From assembly GCF_041438805.1 (NCBI RefSeq), contig NZ_CP109190.1:4030001-4094000 (forward strand): a stretch of DNA of 64,000 nt. Reading direction: 5' to 3'. The position numbers were made by a program, and so were the translations under genes. The notes under the pieces are model-generated. The model was not told the DNA's origin, did not search any database, and worked only from the letters and a program-made list of their open reading frames with translations. This document shows, one piece after another, positions 28,324 to 39,042 of this stretch; within the stretch, counting starts at the first letter, position 1; each line of letters begins with the position of its first letter. The DNA comes from Streptomyces sp. NBC_01707 (lineage in GTDB: Bacteria > Actinomycetota > Actinomycetes > Streptomycetales > Streptomycetaceae).

Positions 28324-29964
28324 TTACTTCTTGACCTGAACTTCAGTCAGGATCGGGTCGCCGTCCTGGGCGTACTGGACGTTCTGGACCTTCTCCGAGT
28401 AACCGGCGTTGACCTTGTAGTACCAGAGCGGGATGGTCGGCATGAAGTTGACCAGCTCCTTCTCGATCTCCTGGTACCCCTTGACCGACTCGTCGAGCGT
28501 GGCGGCGGAGTCCGCGGCCTTGATCTTCTTGTCGAGGTCCTTGTTGGAGAAGAAGCCGTTGTTACCGGCCGCCCCCGTACGGAACAGGTCGCTGATGAAG
28601 TTCGCGTTCACCGGGTAGTCGAGCACCCAGCCGCCGCGGTAGAACGACTTGACCTGCTTGGCGTCACGGGCGTCCAGGTCGGCCTGGAAGTCGGCCTTCG
28701 AGTCGCCGGCGCACGCGACGCCGGTCGCCTGGGTGATGCTGTTGCAGACAGCCTCGACCCATTCCTTGTGACCGCCGTCGGCGTTGAACTGGATGTAGAT
28801 CTTGTTACCCGGAACACCGCCGCCCTCCTTGATGAGAGCCTTGGCCTTCGTCGGGTTGTACGTGGTGACGTCACCCGCGACGTTCGGCTGGTAGCCGAGA
28901 ACACCCTTGGCGACCCAGCCCGTGGCCGGCTCGCGGGTGCCCTGGAGCACCGTCTTGGTGATGGTGTCGCGGTCGATCGCCATCGACAGGCCCTGCAGGA
29001 CCTTCGGGTCGGTGTTCTTCCACTGCTTGGTGTACATGGCGACACCGAGCGTCTGGATCGCGGAGTACGGCTTGTCCACCGCGCGGTCACCGAGGTCGGA
29101 CCGGTAGACCGGGAGGTCCTTCGGCGCGATCTGGCGCAGCACGTCGACGTTGCCGGACTTCAGGTCCTCGTAGGCGGTCTCGAGGGTGGTGTAGTTCTTG
29201 AAGATCACACCACCGTTCTTCGCCTTGTCCGGACCCTTGTAGTCGTCGTAGCGGACGACCTTGATCTGCTTCTTGTGGTCCCAGCTGACGAACTTGTACG
29301 CGCCGTTGCCGACCGGCTTCTCACCGGCGGCCTTCGGGTCCGCGTAGAAGGACTCGGGCAGCGGCGAGAAGACCGTGTAGCCGAGCTTGTACGCGAAGTA
29401 CGGCAGCGGGGCGTTGAGCTCGATGGTGAAGGTGTAGTCGTCGACGACCTTCAGGCCCGACATGGCGTCGCCCTTGGGCTTGGCCTTCTCGTCCTCGGGG
29501 TGGACGTCGCCGAAGCCCTTGATGTCCGCGAACCAGGACGCGTTGGTCTGGGCGTTCTTGATGTTCGCGGCCCAGTTCCACGCCTTGACGTAGGACTCGG
29601 CGGTGACCGGCGTTCCGTCGTGGAACTTCCAGTCCTTCTTGAGCTTGACGGTCCAGAGCTTGCTGTCCTTGGTGTCGACAGACTCGGCGTTGACCATCAC
29701 GAGCTTGCCGGCCGGGTCGTAGTCGACCAGCTGCGAGAAGATCGCGTCGGTGACGATGCTGCCGTTCGACTCCATCGTGTTCGCCGGCTGCAGCGGGTTC
29801 TGCGGCTCGCCGACCTCGACGGAGAAGATGCCGTTGGCGTTGACAGCACCCTTGGCGCCATCGTCCTTACCCTTGCCACTGTCGCTGCCGCCACCACAGG
29901 CGGTCGCAGCCAGGGCGATGATGGCCGCTCCCGCGACCCACTTGGCGCTCTTGGCACCACGCAT
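28324..29964 (-). CDS. Oligopeptide-binding lipoprotein (SBP_bac_5), operon 2
   Basis: This 546-aa lipoprotein has signal peptide MRGAKSAKWVAGAAIIALAATAC, then a Gly/Ser/Lys/Asp-rich linker and a mature domain beginning VGEPQNPLQPANT. The start at 29964 is fixed by GAGGAGG six bases upstream. Family features include WKFHDGTPVTAESYVKAWNW and the C-terminal MPTIPLWYYKVNAGYSEKV. It feeds permeases and ATPases 24083-28157. The leader shows paired segments (30003-30053) that may form a structured 5' region. Confidence 0.93.
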   Translation of the reverse strand: MRGAKSAKWVAGAAIIALAATACGGGSDSGKGKDDGAKGAVNANGIFSVEVGEPQNPLQPANTMESNGSIVTDAIFSQLVDYDPAGKLVMVNAESVDTKDSKLWTVKLKKDWKFHDGTPVTAESYVKAWNWAANIKNAQTNASWFADIKGFGDVHPEDEKAKPKGDAMSGLKVVDDYTFTIELNAPLPYFAYKLGYTVFSPLPESFYADPKAAGEKPVGNGAYKFVSWDHKKQIKVVRYDDYKGPDKAKNGGVIFKNYTTLETAYEDLKSGNVDVLRQIAPKDLPVYRSDLGDRAVDKPYSAIQTLGVAMYTKQWKNTDPKVLQGLSMAIDRDTITKTVLQGTREPATGWVAKGVLGYQPNVAGDVTTYNPTKAKALIKEGGGVPGNKIYIQFNADGGHKEWVEAVCNSITQATGVACAGDSKADFQADLDARDAKQVKSFYRGGWVLDYPVNANFISDLFRTGAAGNNGFFSNKDLDKKIKAADSAATLDESVKGYQEIEKELVNFMPTIPLWYYKVNAGYSEKVQNVQYAQDGDPILTEVQVKK

Positions 29965-30312
29965 GGGTTTCCTCCTCATGAGTCCACTTTTGACTACAAG
30001 AAAGGCACTGGCGTGATACACCGACACCCCTGACGGTGATCGTTTCAGTGCCTCGAGTGTGCTCGTGAGTCGGCACTCCCCACAGTGCGTGACCCATTGA
30101 CCCGAGCTCAATGGAGCCAACTATTAAGTACGCCCGGGCTGTAAACCACACTTAAAGGGTCTCGGTTTGACAACATCGACCAGGCATGGTTGACCGAAAT
30201 CCGGACAAAGCGATCCCAGACAGACACCCGCGAAACGGACCGTTAACACATGTTCCGGAGAGCGACGCACGATATCCGGACACCTCGGACAGGAAAACGG
30301 GTTGACGAAAAA
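29965..30312 (-). promoter_or_regulatory. Promoter and structured leader of operon 2
   Basis: There is no gene here. Leftward transcripts would start in the A/T-rich stretch around 30115-30175. Inside the leader the segments AGGCACTG (30003-30010) and CAGTGCCT (30046-30053) can pair over 35 bases, with an inner CACCG/CGGTG stem. The ribosome-binding site is GAGGAGG. No recognised riboswitch class was identified. Confidence 0.4.
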
Positions 30313-30345
30313 CCCGGGCCCCCACAGTGTCTGCGGGGGCCCGGG
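30313..30345 (-). terminator. Rho-independent terminator of typA
   Basis: Perfect 11-bp arms CCCGGGCCCCC (30313-30323) and GGGGGCCCGGG (30335-30345) lie just past the typA stop. On the minus strand they are followed directly by TTTTT, an unusually classical intrinsic terminator for this genome. Confidence 0.85.
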
Positions 30346-30370
30346 CCTGGTGTCAATGGGTCGTGCGAGA

Positions 30371-32242
<1,872 letters not shown>

Positions 32243-32380
32243 GGGTGGCTTGCGCTTCTCTCGGATCGTGGGATCAGGCGTCTTAGTCGGTCTCAAGTCC
32301 TCGTACGCCCGCCGGGCGGACACGCCACGGCTACTCCCCATGGTACGGGGCTGACGCCGTTGCGGCTTCCCGGGCAGGTG

Positions 32381-33064
32381 TTAGCCGTGACATGACAGGC
32401 GCACGGCTTCGCGGGCCGCTGCCGATGCCTGCTCGGGCAGCGGCGTCTCACATGCGATGTCTCCGCCTCCCGAGGAGGTCCAGTTCACCACGTGCCCGAC
32501 GGTATGTTGCCGCTGCCTGCCACGACCGCAGGAGTGGCGGAAATCGGTCTCGATCAGCTGTAGCGAGCTGAACTCCACGAGGTGACCGGCTGCCCCGCTG
32601 TATTCACCACCGGCCTTGTCGACCGGCGCATACTCCCCCGGTTCGGCCAGCCCCGACGTCTCGTCCCCCTTCTCCGCGAGACCGAGGTGAACGCCGAGCG
32701 CGAGCAGCACGGCGTCGTCCTGCGAGGTCCCGCCGGTCCCTTCGGTCCGGACGGACGCCATGTCCGTCCGGAGGCGGCGCATCGGCACGGTGAACTCGGC
32801 GCCCTTGGCGCCGGTGAAGTGCTGGGGCTCGGTGACCCCGTTGAGCACCCACCGACGCTGGGTGTTGAACCAGGTGTACGTACCACCTTTGCAGGGCCGG
32901 GGCCGTGATTCCGTGACGGGAACGTTGCCCTTGCCGGTCCTTGCGGCCGTCGCCGACCCCTCCGGCCGCGGCTTCTCGCGGGTGGTTCCGTCACTCGACG
33001 TACAGGCGCTCACGCCCGTCGCCATGACGGCAGCGGCAACTACGGCCGCCAGTGTCCTCTTCAT
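32381..33064 (-). CDS. Putative secreted lipoprotein of unknown function
   Basis: The 227-aa product has signal peptide KRTLAAVVAAAVMATGVSAC, ending in a lipobox with the lipidated Cys followed by TSSDGTT. The mature part contains CKGGTYTWFNTQRRWVLNGVTEPQHF and two further cysteines near the C-terminus (RHSCGRG, DIACETP), perhaps a disulfide. I recognise no catalytic motif. The start at 33064 was preferred over 33103 because it begins the signal peptide directly. It sits alone between typA and an orphan peptide-binding lipoprotein gene, all leftward. Confidence 0.75.
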   Translation of the reverse strand: MKRTLAAVVAAAVMATGVSACTSSDGTTREKPRPEGSATAARTGKGNVPVTESRPRPCKGGTYTWFNTQRRWVLNGVTEPQHFTGAKGAEFTVPMRRLRTDMASVRTEGTGGTSQDDAVLLALGVHLGLAEKGDETSGLAEPGEYAPVDKAGGEYSGAAGHLVEFSSLQLIETDFRHSCGRGRQRQHTVGHVVNWTSSGGGDIACETPLPEQASAAAREAVRLSCHG

Positions 33065-33162
33065 GTTTCCGCCCCCGTGGTCATGTCTTCCGGTGAATTT
33101 CACCGGTGGTCATGGCCATGGTCCCCGGGACGGGGTGAACGGACTCTGGACTTGAGCAGCTT

Positions 33163-33248
33163 CAGAGGTGGGGCTCCGAAGCTGCGGGGCTCTGAGGTGC
33201 GGGCTAGGAGTTGGGGCTCCGGGGTGGGGGGCTCTCAGAGGTGGGGGG
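33163..33248. repeat. G-rich imperfect direct repeats
   Basis: The spacer between the lipoprotein gene and the orphan binding-protein gene carries five loose copies of GGGGCTC(C/T) and two copies of CAGAGGTGGGG. The plus strand has many runs of three to six G, enough for a G-quadruplex. The rest of 33065-33354 holds only the hairpin at 33284-33313. Confidence 0.6.
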
Positions 33249-33283
33249 ATGGAGCGGCTACCCGGGTCAACAGGTGCTCATGA

Positions 33284-33313
33284 CCTTGCCCGCCGGGACC
33301 GTGGCGGGCAAGG
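33284..33313 (-). terminator. Hairpin terminator of the orphan binding-protein gene
   Basis: Perfect 11-bp arms CCTTGCCCGCC (33284-33294) and GGCGGGCAAGG (33303-33313) enclose an eight-base loop, downstream of the stop at 33355. Confidence 0.75.
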
Positions 33314-33354
33314 GACTTGAGCCAGTTCTGAGCTTCAATTGAGGTTCTGACCTG

Positions 33355-35691
33355 CTACTTCTTACGATTCGCGGGGGAACCGGCCGCTTGCGGCTTCTTG
33401 AAACCGATGTCCTGGTAGTGGGGCACTCCGAAGCCGAAGGCACCTACGTTCACGAGCTTCCGGTCGGTGGCCACCAGCTGCGGACGCTGATAGAGCGGGA
33501 TCGACGCAGCGGTGGCCCAGATGCGGGCGTCGGCCTGCTTCAGCAGGTCCCGGGCGGCGCCTTCGTCGAGCTCGGAGAGCGCCTCGTCGAAGAGCTGGTC
33601 GATGTGGTCCGTGCCGACGCGGGTGTAGTTCTGCTCGACGAGCAGCGAACCGTCGGTGGCGGGCACCGGCTTGGCGAAGATGGGCCGGTCGTCGGTGGCC
33701 GGGTAGGCGGTGGCGGGCCAGGAGTACAGCGCCAGGTCGTAGTCCCCCGAGGCGACGTGGTCCTTGAAGTAGCCGGCGTCCGCCACCTTGATGATCTCCG
33801 TGCCGATGCCGATCGAATCGAGCATGCTCGAGATCTTCTCCCCGACAGCCCGCAGAGACTCCGAGCCGGGACCGGACGGCAGGACGAAACGCAAGGTCAG
33901 CGACTTGCCGTCCTTGCCCAGCGTGTCGCGGACGGAGTCGGCGGCCTTGGCCGGAGCCTGCGGCGCCGCGGTGCCCATGGGGGCATAGGCACCGGCGGCA
34001 CCGCCCGGCCCGCGGTTCTGTCCGGTGACCTTGCCGCGGGCGCTCTCGGCGGTGCCGGTGTCGGCGACCGCACGGGCGGTCGTGAAGGCATCGGCCTGGC
34101 GCAGCAGGGCGGCGCTCTGGACGGCGGCGGCCGGGGCGGGCGCGAGGACATGGCCTGGGCTGATGTCCTCGTCCTCGCGCGGCTTGTTGTCGTCGCCGGG
34201 CTTGTTGTCGTCGCTCTTGCCGGCCTTCGTGGCCTTGTCGGTCGGTTGCGCCTTGCCGTGCTCGCCTCCCTTCACCTTCTCGCCCTTGCTGCCCGCCTTC
34301 GTGCCGTCGGACTTCTTCACCGCGCCGCCCCGGGTCCAGCCGGCGTCGGCCAGCAGCGCCTGCGCCTTCTTGGTGTCCTGCTCGCCGAGTGCGTCGCTGT
34401 TGTCCTCGTATCCGGGCTGCCCGGCCAGCGCCAGGTGGCTGCCGAGCGGCGCGGCGGGCAGGCCGAGCGGCCCCAGTACGATGTCGACGAGCTCCTGACG
34501 GTTGAGGGCGCGGGCCACCGCGCGGCGTACCCGTTCGTCGGCGAGCGGCCCGGACTCTCCGTTCAGCGCCAGCTGCGTGTAGGCGGGCTCCAGCGACTTG
34601 CGTACGACGTAGTCACGCAGCCCGTCCTGCTCGGTGGCGTACACCTCCGCGGCTTTCCGGGTCTTCTCCCGGCTCGCCCGGGCGGCCGCCGCGGCCTTCT
34701 CGTCGGAGCCGTGCGCCAGGGCCCAGGAGCGCAGTGCGGCGGCGGGGCCGATCTCGGAGCCCGGGCCGTGGGTGAGCGGCTGGCCGTTCCCTCCCTTGTC
34801 GCGCCCCGCTGCCACGACCCGGTGCGCCGCCGCGGCGTCGATGTCGGCGACGTCGACCTTGCCGTCGACCAGCGCCTGGACCCGGTCCTGCGGCTTGACC
34901 GCCCGGAAGACCAGCGAGTCGAGCTTGGCCGGGCTGCCCCACCAGTGCGGGTTGCGGGTCAGGGTGACGGTGCCCGCGCCCTTGTTCACGCTGCGCAGCC
35001 GGAACGGTCCTGAAGTGGCCGCGAGGGTGGTGCGCGCTCGGTCGTTGAAGGCGGCCGGGGAGCTGGTGACCTGCTTCGGGTACAGCGGGGAGAAGAGGGA
35101 GCGCCAGTCCCCGTACGGCTTGGCGAAGGTGACCCGGACCTCCGTGTCGGTCTTGCCGCGCTCGATCCGCTCGATCCGGTCGTAGCCGGCGTTGCGGGCG
35201 GTCCAGAACGCCGAGTCCTTGCCACTCAGCGCGCGCCACTGGGCGACGAAGTCGGGGGCCCCGATCTCCCGGCCGTCGCTCCAGACGGCCTGCTGGTTGA
35301 GCCGGTAGAGCACGACCTGCTTGGGTTCGCGCTCGATGATCTTCGCCGATTCCAGGTAGTCGGAGTTCATGTGGGGGGTGCCCTTGGTGTCCAGCGGGAA
35401 GAGCGTCGGCAGCAGGGCCCCGGTGATGCGCGTGGTCGTGGCGTCGGCGTCCGCCTGGAAGGCGTTCAAGGTGGTGGGCATCGCGTCGATCGCCCAGTTG
35501 ACCGTGCCTCCGTCGGCGACCGCATCCCGGCCGGCGGCGGCGACATCCTGTGGCACCACGATGGCGACGGTGGTCACCCTGTCCGAACTGGTGCACCCGG
35601 CCAATGCGGGGATCGTGAGCACACCCGTCGCGAGGAGCGCGAACACGCGACGCTTTCGGACTGTCCCGCGCGGGACGCCGACTTGGGACAT
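33355..35691 (-). CDS. Orphan ABC-transporter family 5 substrate-binding lipoprotein with large charged insert
   Basis: The product is 778 aa, 180-240 longer than usual SBP_bac_5 proteins. A basic N-terminus and hydrophobic stretch end in lipobox LAGC. The lobes are recognisable: GGTVNWAIDAMPTTLNAF, YRLNQQAVWSDGREIGAPDFV, TLTRNPHWWG and the C-terminal AASIPLYQRPQLV. Between lobes, about residues 455-580, lies an insert rich in Lys, Gly, Asp, Glu, Ala and Pro, encoded around 33960-34330. No permease or ATPase gene adjoins it, so it may serve one of the three nearby peptide importers. The start at 35691 has GGAGG upstream. Confidence 0.88.
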   Translation of the reverse strand: MSQVGVPRGTVRKRRVFALLATGVLTIPALAGCTSSDRVTTVAIVVPQDVAAAGRDAVADGGTVNWAIDAMPTTLNAFQADADATTTRITGALLPTLFPLDTKGTPHMNSDYLESAKIIEREPKQVVLYRLNQQAVWSDGREIGAPDFVAQWRALSGKDSAFWTARNAGYDRIERIERGKTDTEVRVTFAKPYGDWRSLFSPLYPKQVTSSPAAFNDRARTTLAATSGPFRLRSVNKGAGTVTLTRNPHWWGSPAKLDSLVFRAVKPQDRVQALVDGKVDVADIDAAAAHRVVAAGRDKGGNGQPLTHGPGSEIGPAAALRSWALAHGSDEKAAAAARASREKTRKAAEVYATEQDGLRDYVVRKSLEPAYTQLALNGESGPLADERVRRAVARALNRQELVDIVLGPLGLPAAPLGSHLALAGQPGYEDNSDALGEQDTKKAQALLADAGWTRGGAVKKSDGTKAGSKGEKVKGGEHGKAQPTDKATKAGKSDDNKPGDDNKPREDEDISPGHVLAPAPAAAVQSAALLRQADAFTTARAVADTGTAESARGKVTGQNRGPGGAAGAYAPMGTAAPQAPAKAADSVRDTLGKDGKSLTLRFVLPSGPGSESLRAVGEKISSMLDSIGIGTEIIKVADAGYFKDHVASGDYDLALYSWPATAYPATDDRPIFAKPVPATDGSLLVEQNYTRVGTDHIDQLFDEALSELDEGAARDLLKQADARIWATAASIPLYQRPQLVATDRKLVNVGAFGFGVPHYQDIGFKKPQAAGSPANRKK

Positions 35692-35716
35692 GGCTGATAC
35701 CTCCGGGGCCGGCCCA

Positions 35717-35738
35717 GCCCACCCGCACGCGGGTGGGC
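35717..35738. other. Hairpin in the leader of the orphan binding-protein gene
   Basis: The 10-bp arms GCCCACCCGC and GCGGGTGGGC, separated by AC, lie 25-48 bases upstream of the start at 35691. The rest of the 280-base divergent spacer (35692-35973) shows no clear promoter. Confidence 0.45.
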
Positions 35739-35973
35739 CGGATTGTGCTTTTAGTGGCATTTGCAGTTGATCACACTGATTCCGCTCATCCACTGAAGGT
35801 GCCCACGCGCGAGAGTCGGCGCAGACACGGCGCACCGACCCTGAACCTCACCCGGGCGGCGGAGCGTCCGATCAAGACGGAACGGCCCGCTCTCTTCCCA
35901 AAGGAGATGTGACGCGCGACACTCGCATGCGCATGAGCATTGCCACCCGCGACCGCGGAGGTGAGAGCAAGTC

Positions 35974-36240
35974 ATGTCACTGCACGACGAGTTGACAGCT
36001 GTTCAGCACTGTCTCGACGACCTGGCCCGCACCGTCGGACGGCTGGAGCGGAGCCTTGCGCAACTGCGCACGGCCGAAGCCGGTCCGCGGCCGCCCGGAG
36101 CCGCCGGTGGCACCGAACCCGCCGACGACGCCGTCACGGTCACCGACGTCATCACGATCACCGAGGCGCCGTACGACGCCACCCTGTGGACGGACTCGGA
36201 CGACGAGGGTCTGGGCGTCCGAGGCAGGCACGCCCCCTAG
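35974..36240 (+). CDS. Small hypothetical protein at head of sdh operon
   Basis: The 88-aa protein has an N-terminal half that is a heptad-like helix (LHDELTAVQHCLDDLARTVGRLERSLAQL), likely a coiled coil. The C-terminal half is acidic, with VTVTDVITITEAPYDATLW. A strong GGAGGTGAG ribosome-binding site precedes the ATG. The stop lies nine bases before the TTG of the succinate dehydrogenase anchor gene, so it is very likely cotranscribed. I do not recognise a family; a small accessory or regulatory role in the complex is possible. Confidence 0.7.
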   Translation: MSLHDELTAVQHCLDDLARTVGRLERSLAQLRTAEAGPRPPGAAGGTEPADDAVTVTDVITITEAPYDATLWTDSDDEGLGVRGRHAP

Positions 36241-36249
36241 GAGAGTTCC

Positions 36250-37128
36250 TTGGCCACCGGAACGGAACCAAGTGCGGAACCAGGTACGGAACCACCAGAA
36301 CTGAAGGGGCCGGCCCGGCGCGGCGCACGCGCCCGGCCGTCCGGTGTGCACGGCGCCTCGCGTGCCGCCATCGCCGCCCGGCATCTGCGGACCGACCGCT
36401 GGTGGCTGGCGCCCGCGGTGACCGCGGGCGGGCTCCTCGCCTTCATCGTCTACTCGACGTGGCGGGCCTTCTCGAACGCGGACTACTACGCCGCCCCCTA
36501 TGTGTCGCCGTTCTACTCGCCCTGCCTGGCGGAGAACTGCGCCCCCATGCGGCACGGCCCGAACTGGGAGATCTTCGGCAGCTGGTGGGGCCTCTCCCCC
36601 GCCCTGCTGATCCTGATCTTCCCGCTCGGCTTCCGGCTGACCTGCTACTACTACCGCAAGGCCTACTACCGGGGCTTCTGGGCCTCACCTCCGGCCTGCG
36701 CGGTCGCCGAGCCGCACACGACGTACACCGGCGAGACCCGCTTCCCGCTGATCATGCAGAACATCCACCGGTACTTCTTCTACGCCGCGCTGCCGGTCGC
36801 CGGGATCCTCACGTACGACACCGTGCTCTCCTTCCGTGACGAGCACTACGCCTGGGGCCACATGGGCCTCGGCTCCCTGATCTTCCTGGTCAACATCGCG
36901 CTGATCTGGGCGTACACCCTGTCCTGCCACTCCTGCCGGCACATCATCGGCGGCCGCCTGCGGCACTTCTCCAAACACCCCGTGCGCTACCGGCTGTGGG
37001 GCTGGGTGGGCCGGCTCAACGCCCATCACATGCTGCTGGCCTGGTCCTCCCTGATCAGCGTGGCGCTCGCCGACTTCTACGTGTATCTCGTCGCCTCCGG
37101 CGCCTTCGACGATCCGAGGTTTTTCTGA
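36250..37128 (+). CDS. Succinate dehydrogenase membrane anchor subunit (SdhC-like, Cys/His-rich)
   Basis: This 292-aa integral membrane protein anchors the dehydrogenase and passes electrons to menaquinone. Five spans are expected, near residues 52-74, 113-132, 172-192, 205-225 and 258-283. Notable are C92 and C97 (SPCLAENC), C132 (LTCYYYRKAYYRGFW), C150 (PPACAVAEP) and the motif C226-H227-S-C229-R-H231. Such Cys/His sets in actinobacterial anchors may hold an Fe-S cluster in addition to or in place of haem. The TTG start at 36250 is preceded by AGGAGAG. The next gene begins at the base after its stop. Confidence 0.85.
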   Translation: MATGTEPSAEPGTEPPELKGPARRGARARPSGVHGASRAAIAARHLRTDRWWLAPAVTAGGLLAFIVYSTWRAFSNADYYAAPYVSPFYSPCLAENCAPMRHGPNWEIFGSWWGLSPALLILIFPLGFRLTCYYYRKAYYRGFWASPPACAVAEPHTTYTGETRFPLIMQNIHRYFFYAALPVAGILTYDTVLSFRDEHYAWGHMGLGSLIFLVNIALIWAYTLSCHSCRHIIGGRLRHFSKHPVRYRLWGWVGRLNAHHMLLAWSSLISVALADFYVYLVASGAFDDPRFF

Positions 37129-39042
37129 ATGACAGAGCTCGAACGGCAGCAGTGGGACGTCGTCGTGGTCGGTGCCGGAGGCGCCGGTCTGCGCGCCGCC
37201 ATCGAGGCACGGGAGCGCGGCGCCCGTACCGCGGTGATCTGCAAATCGCTCTTCGGCAAGGCGCACACCGTCATGGCGGAGGGCGGAATCGCCGCCTCCA
37301 TGGGCAACGTGAACTCCGGGGACAACTGGCAGGTGCACTTCCGCGACACCATGCGCGGCGGGAAGTTCCTCAACCAGTGGCGGATGGCGGAGCTGCACGC
37401 CAAGGAGGCGCCGGACCGGGTCTGGGAGCTGGAGACCTGGGGTGCGCTCTTCGACCGTACGCCGGACGGAAAGATCTCCCAGCGCAACTTCGGCGGCCAC
37501 GAGTACCCGCGGCTCGCACACGTCGGGGACCGTACCGGCCTGGAACTGATCCGCACCCTCCAGCAGAAGATCGTCTCGCTGCAGCAGGAGGACTACCGCG
37601 AACACGGTGACTACGAAGCCCGGCTGAAGGTCTTCCAGGAGTGCACCGTCACCCGAGTGCTGAAGGACGGCGAGAGGGTCAGCGGGACCTTCTGCTACGA
37701 GCGGGAGTCCGGTCGCTTCTTCGTCCTCGAAGCCCCCGCGGTCGTCCTCGCCACCGGCGGGATCGGCAAGTCCTTCAAGGTGACGTCGAACTCCTGGGAG
37801 TACACCGGCGACGGCCACGCCCTCGCGCTGCTGGCGGGCGCACCCCTGCTGAACATGGAGTTCGTGCAGTTCCACCCGACCGGCATGGTCTGGCCCCCGT
37901 CGGTGAAGGGCATCCTCGTCACCGAGTCGGTGCGCGGCGACGGCGGCGTACTGCGCAATTCCGAGGGCAAGCGGTTCATGTTCGACTACGTACCCGATGT
38001 GTTCAAGGAGAAGTACGCGCAGTCGGAGGAGGAGGGTGACCGCTGGTACGAGGACCCGGACCACAACCGCCGCCCGCCCGAGCTGCTGCCGCGCGACGAG
38101 GTCGCCCGCGCCATCAACTCAGAGGTGAAGGCGGGCCGTGGCTCACCGCACGGCGGCGTGTTCCTGGATGTGTCGACCCGGATGCCGGCAGAGACGATCC
38201 GGCGGCGGCTGCCCTCGATGTACCACCAGTTCAAGGAGCTGGCGGATGTCGACATCACGGCGGAGGCGATGGAGGTCGGCCCGACCTGCCACTACGTGAT
38301 GGGCGGAATCGCCGTCGACTCGGACACCGCGGCGGCTGTCGCCGTGCCCGGCCTGTTCGCCGCGGGCGAGGTCGCGGGCGGCATGCACGGCTCCAACCGG
38401 CTCGGCGGGAACTCCCTCTCCGACCTGCTGGTCTTCGGCCGGCGGGCCGGACTGCACGCCGCCGGGTACGCCGCCGGACTGTCGGCCGCCCCCGAGGTGG
38501 ATGACGAGCAGATCGACGAGGCAGCGGCGGAGGCCCTGCGTCCGTTCAGTGCGGAGAGCCTGGCGGACGGGGCGACGGCAGAGAATCCGTACACCCTCCA
38601 CCAGGAACTCCAGCAGACGATGAACGACCTGGTCGGCATCATCCGGCGGGCACCCGAGATGGAACAGGCCCTGGAGAAGCTGGCCGCCCTGCGGGTACGG
38701 GCGCACCGCGCCGGCGTCGAGGGGCACCGGCAGTTCAACCCCGGCTGGCACCTCTCGCTGGACCTGCGGAACATGCTGCTGGTCAGCGAGTGCATCGCCC
38801 GGGCGGCCCTGGAGCGCACGGAGAGCCGCGGCGGTCACACCCGCGAGGACTGTCCGACGATGGAGCGCTCCTGGCGGCCGGCCAATCTGCTGTGCCGGCT
38901 GGCCGACGACGCCGCCGTGAGACCGGGCGGTCAGATCGAGCTCGTACGGAAGACGACCGAACCCATCCGCCCGGATCTGCTCTCCCTCTTCGAGAAGGAG
39001 GAGCTGGTCAAGTACCTCGCCGAAGAGGAGCTGTACGAGTGA
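37129..39042 (+). CDS. sdhA: Succinate dehydrogenase/fumarate reductase flavoprotein subunit
   Basis: This 637-aa subunit oxidises succinate to fumarate. It has the FAD-binding GAGGAG motif (15-20), the HTVMAEGG motif with His46 for covalent FAD, the capping domain, and HGSNRLGGNSLSDLLVFGRRAG for FAD and dicarboxylate. The C-terminal helical domain has the family ending ESRGGHTREDCPTMERSWRP. It is cytoplasmic and peripheral, docked on the Fe-S subunit. The start follows directly after the anchor-gene stop. Its end overlaps the sdhB start by four bases. Confidence 0.95.
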   Translation: MTELERQQWDVVVVGAGGAGLRAAIEARERGARTAVICKSLFGKAHTVMAEGGIAASMGNVNSGDNWQVHFRDTMRGGKFLNQWRMAELHAKEAPDRVWELETWGALFDRTPDGKISQRNFGGHEYPRLAHVGDRTGLELIRTLQQKIVSLQQEDYREHGDYEARLKVFQECTVTRVLKDGERVSGTFCYERESGRFFVLEAPAVVLATGGIGKSFKVTSNSWEYTGDGHALALLAGAPLLNMEFVQFHPTGMVWPPSVKGILVTESVRGDGGVLRNSEGKRFMFDYVPDVFKEKYAQSEEEGDRWYEDPDHNRRPPELLPRDEVARAINSEVKAGRGSPHGGVFLDVSTRMPAETIRRRLPSMYHQFKELADVDITAEAMEVGPTCHYVMGGIAVDSDTAAAVAVPGLFAAGEVAGGMHGSNRLGGNSLSDLLVFGRRAGLHAAGYAAGLSAAPEVDDEQIDEAAAEALRPFSAESLADGATAENPYTLHQELQQTMNDLVGIIRRAPEMEQALEKLAALRVRAHRAGVEGHRQFNPGWHLSLDLRNMLLVSECIARAALERTESRGGHTREDCPTMERSWRPANLLCRLADDAAVRPGGQIELVRKTTEPIRPDLLSLFEKEELVKYLAEEELYE

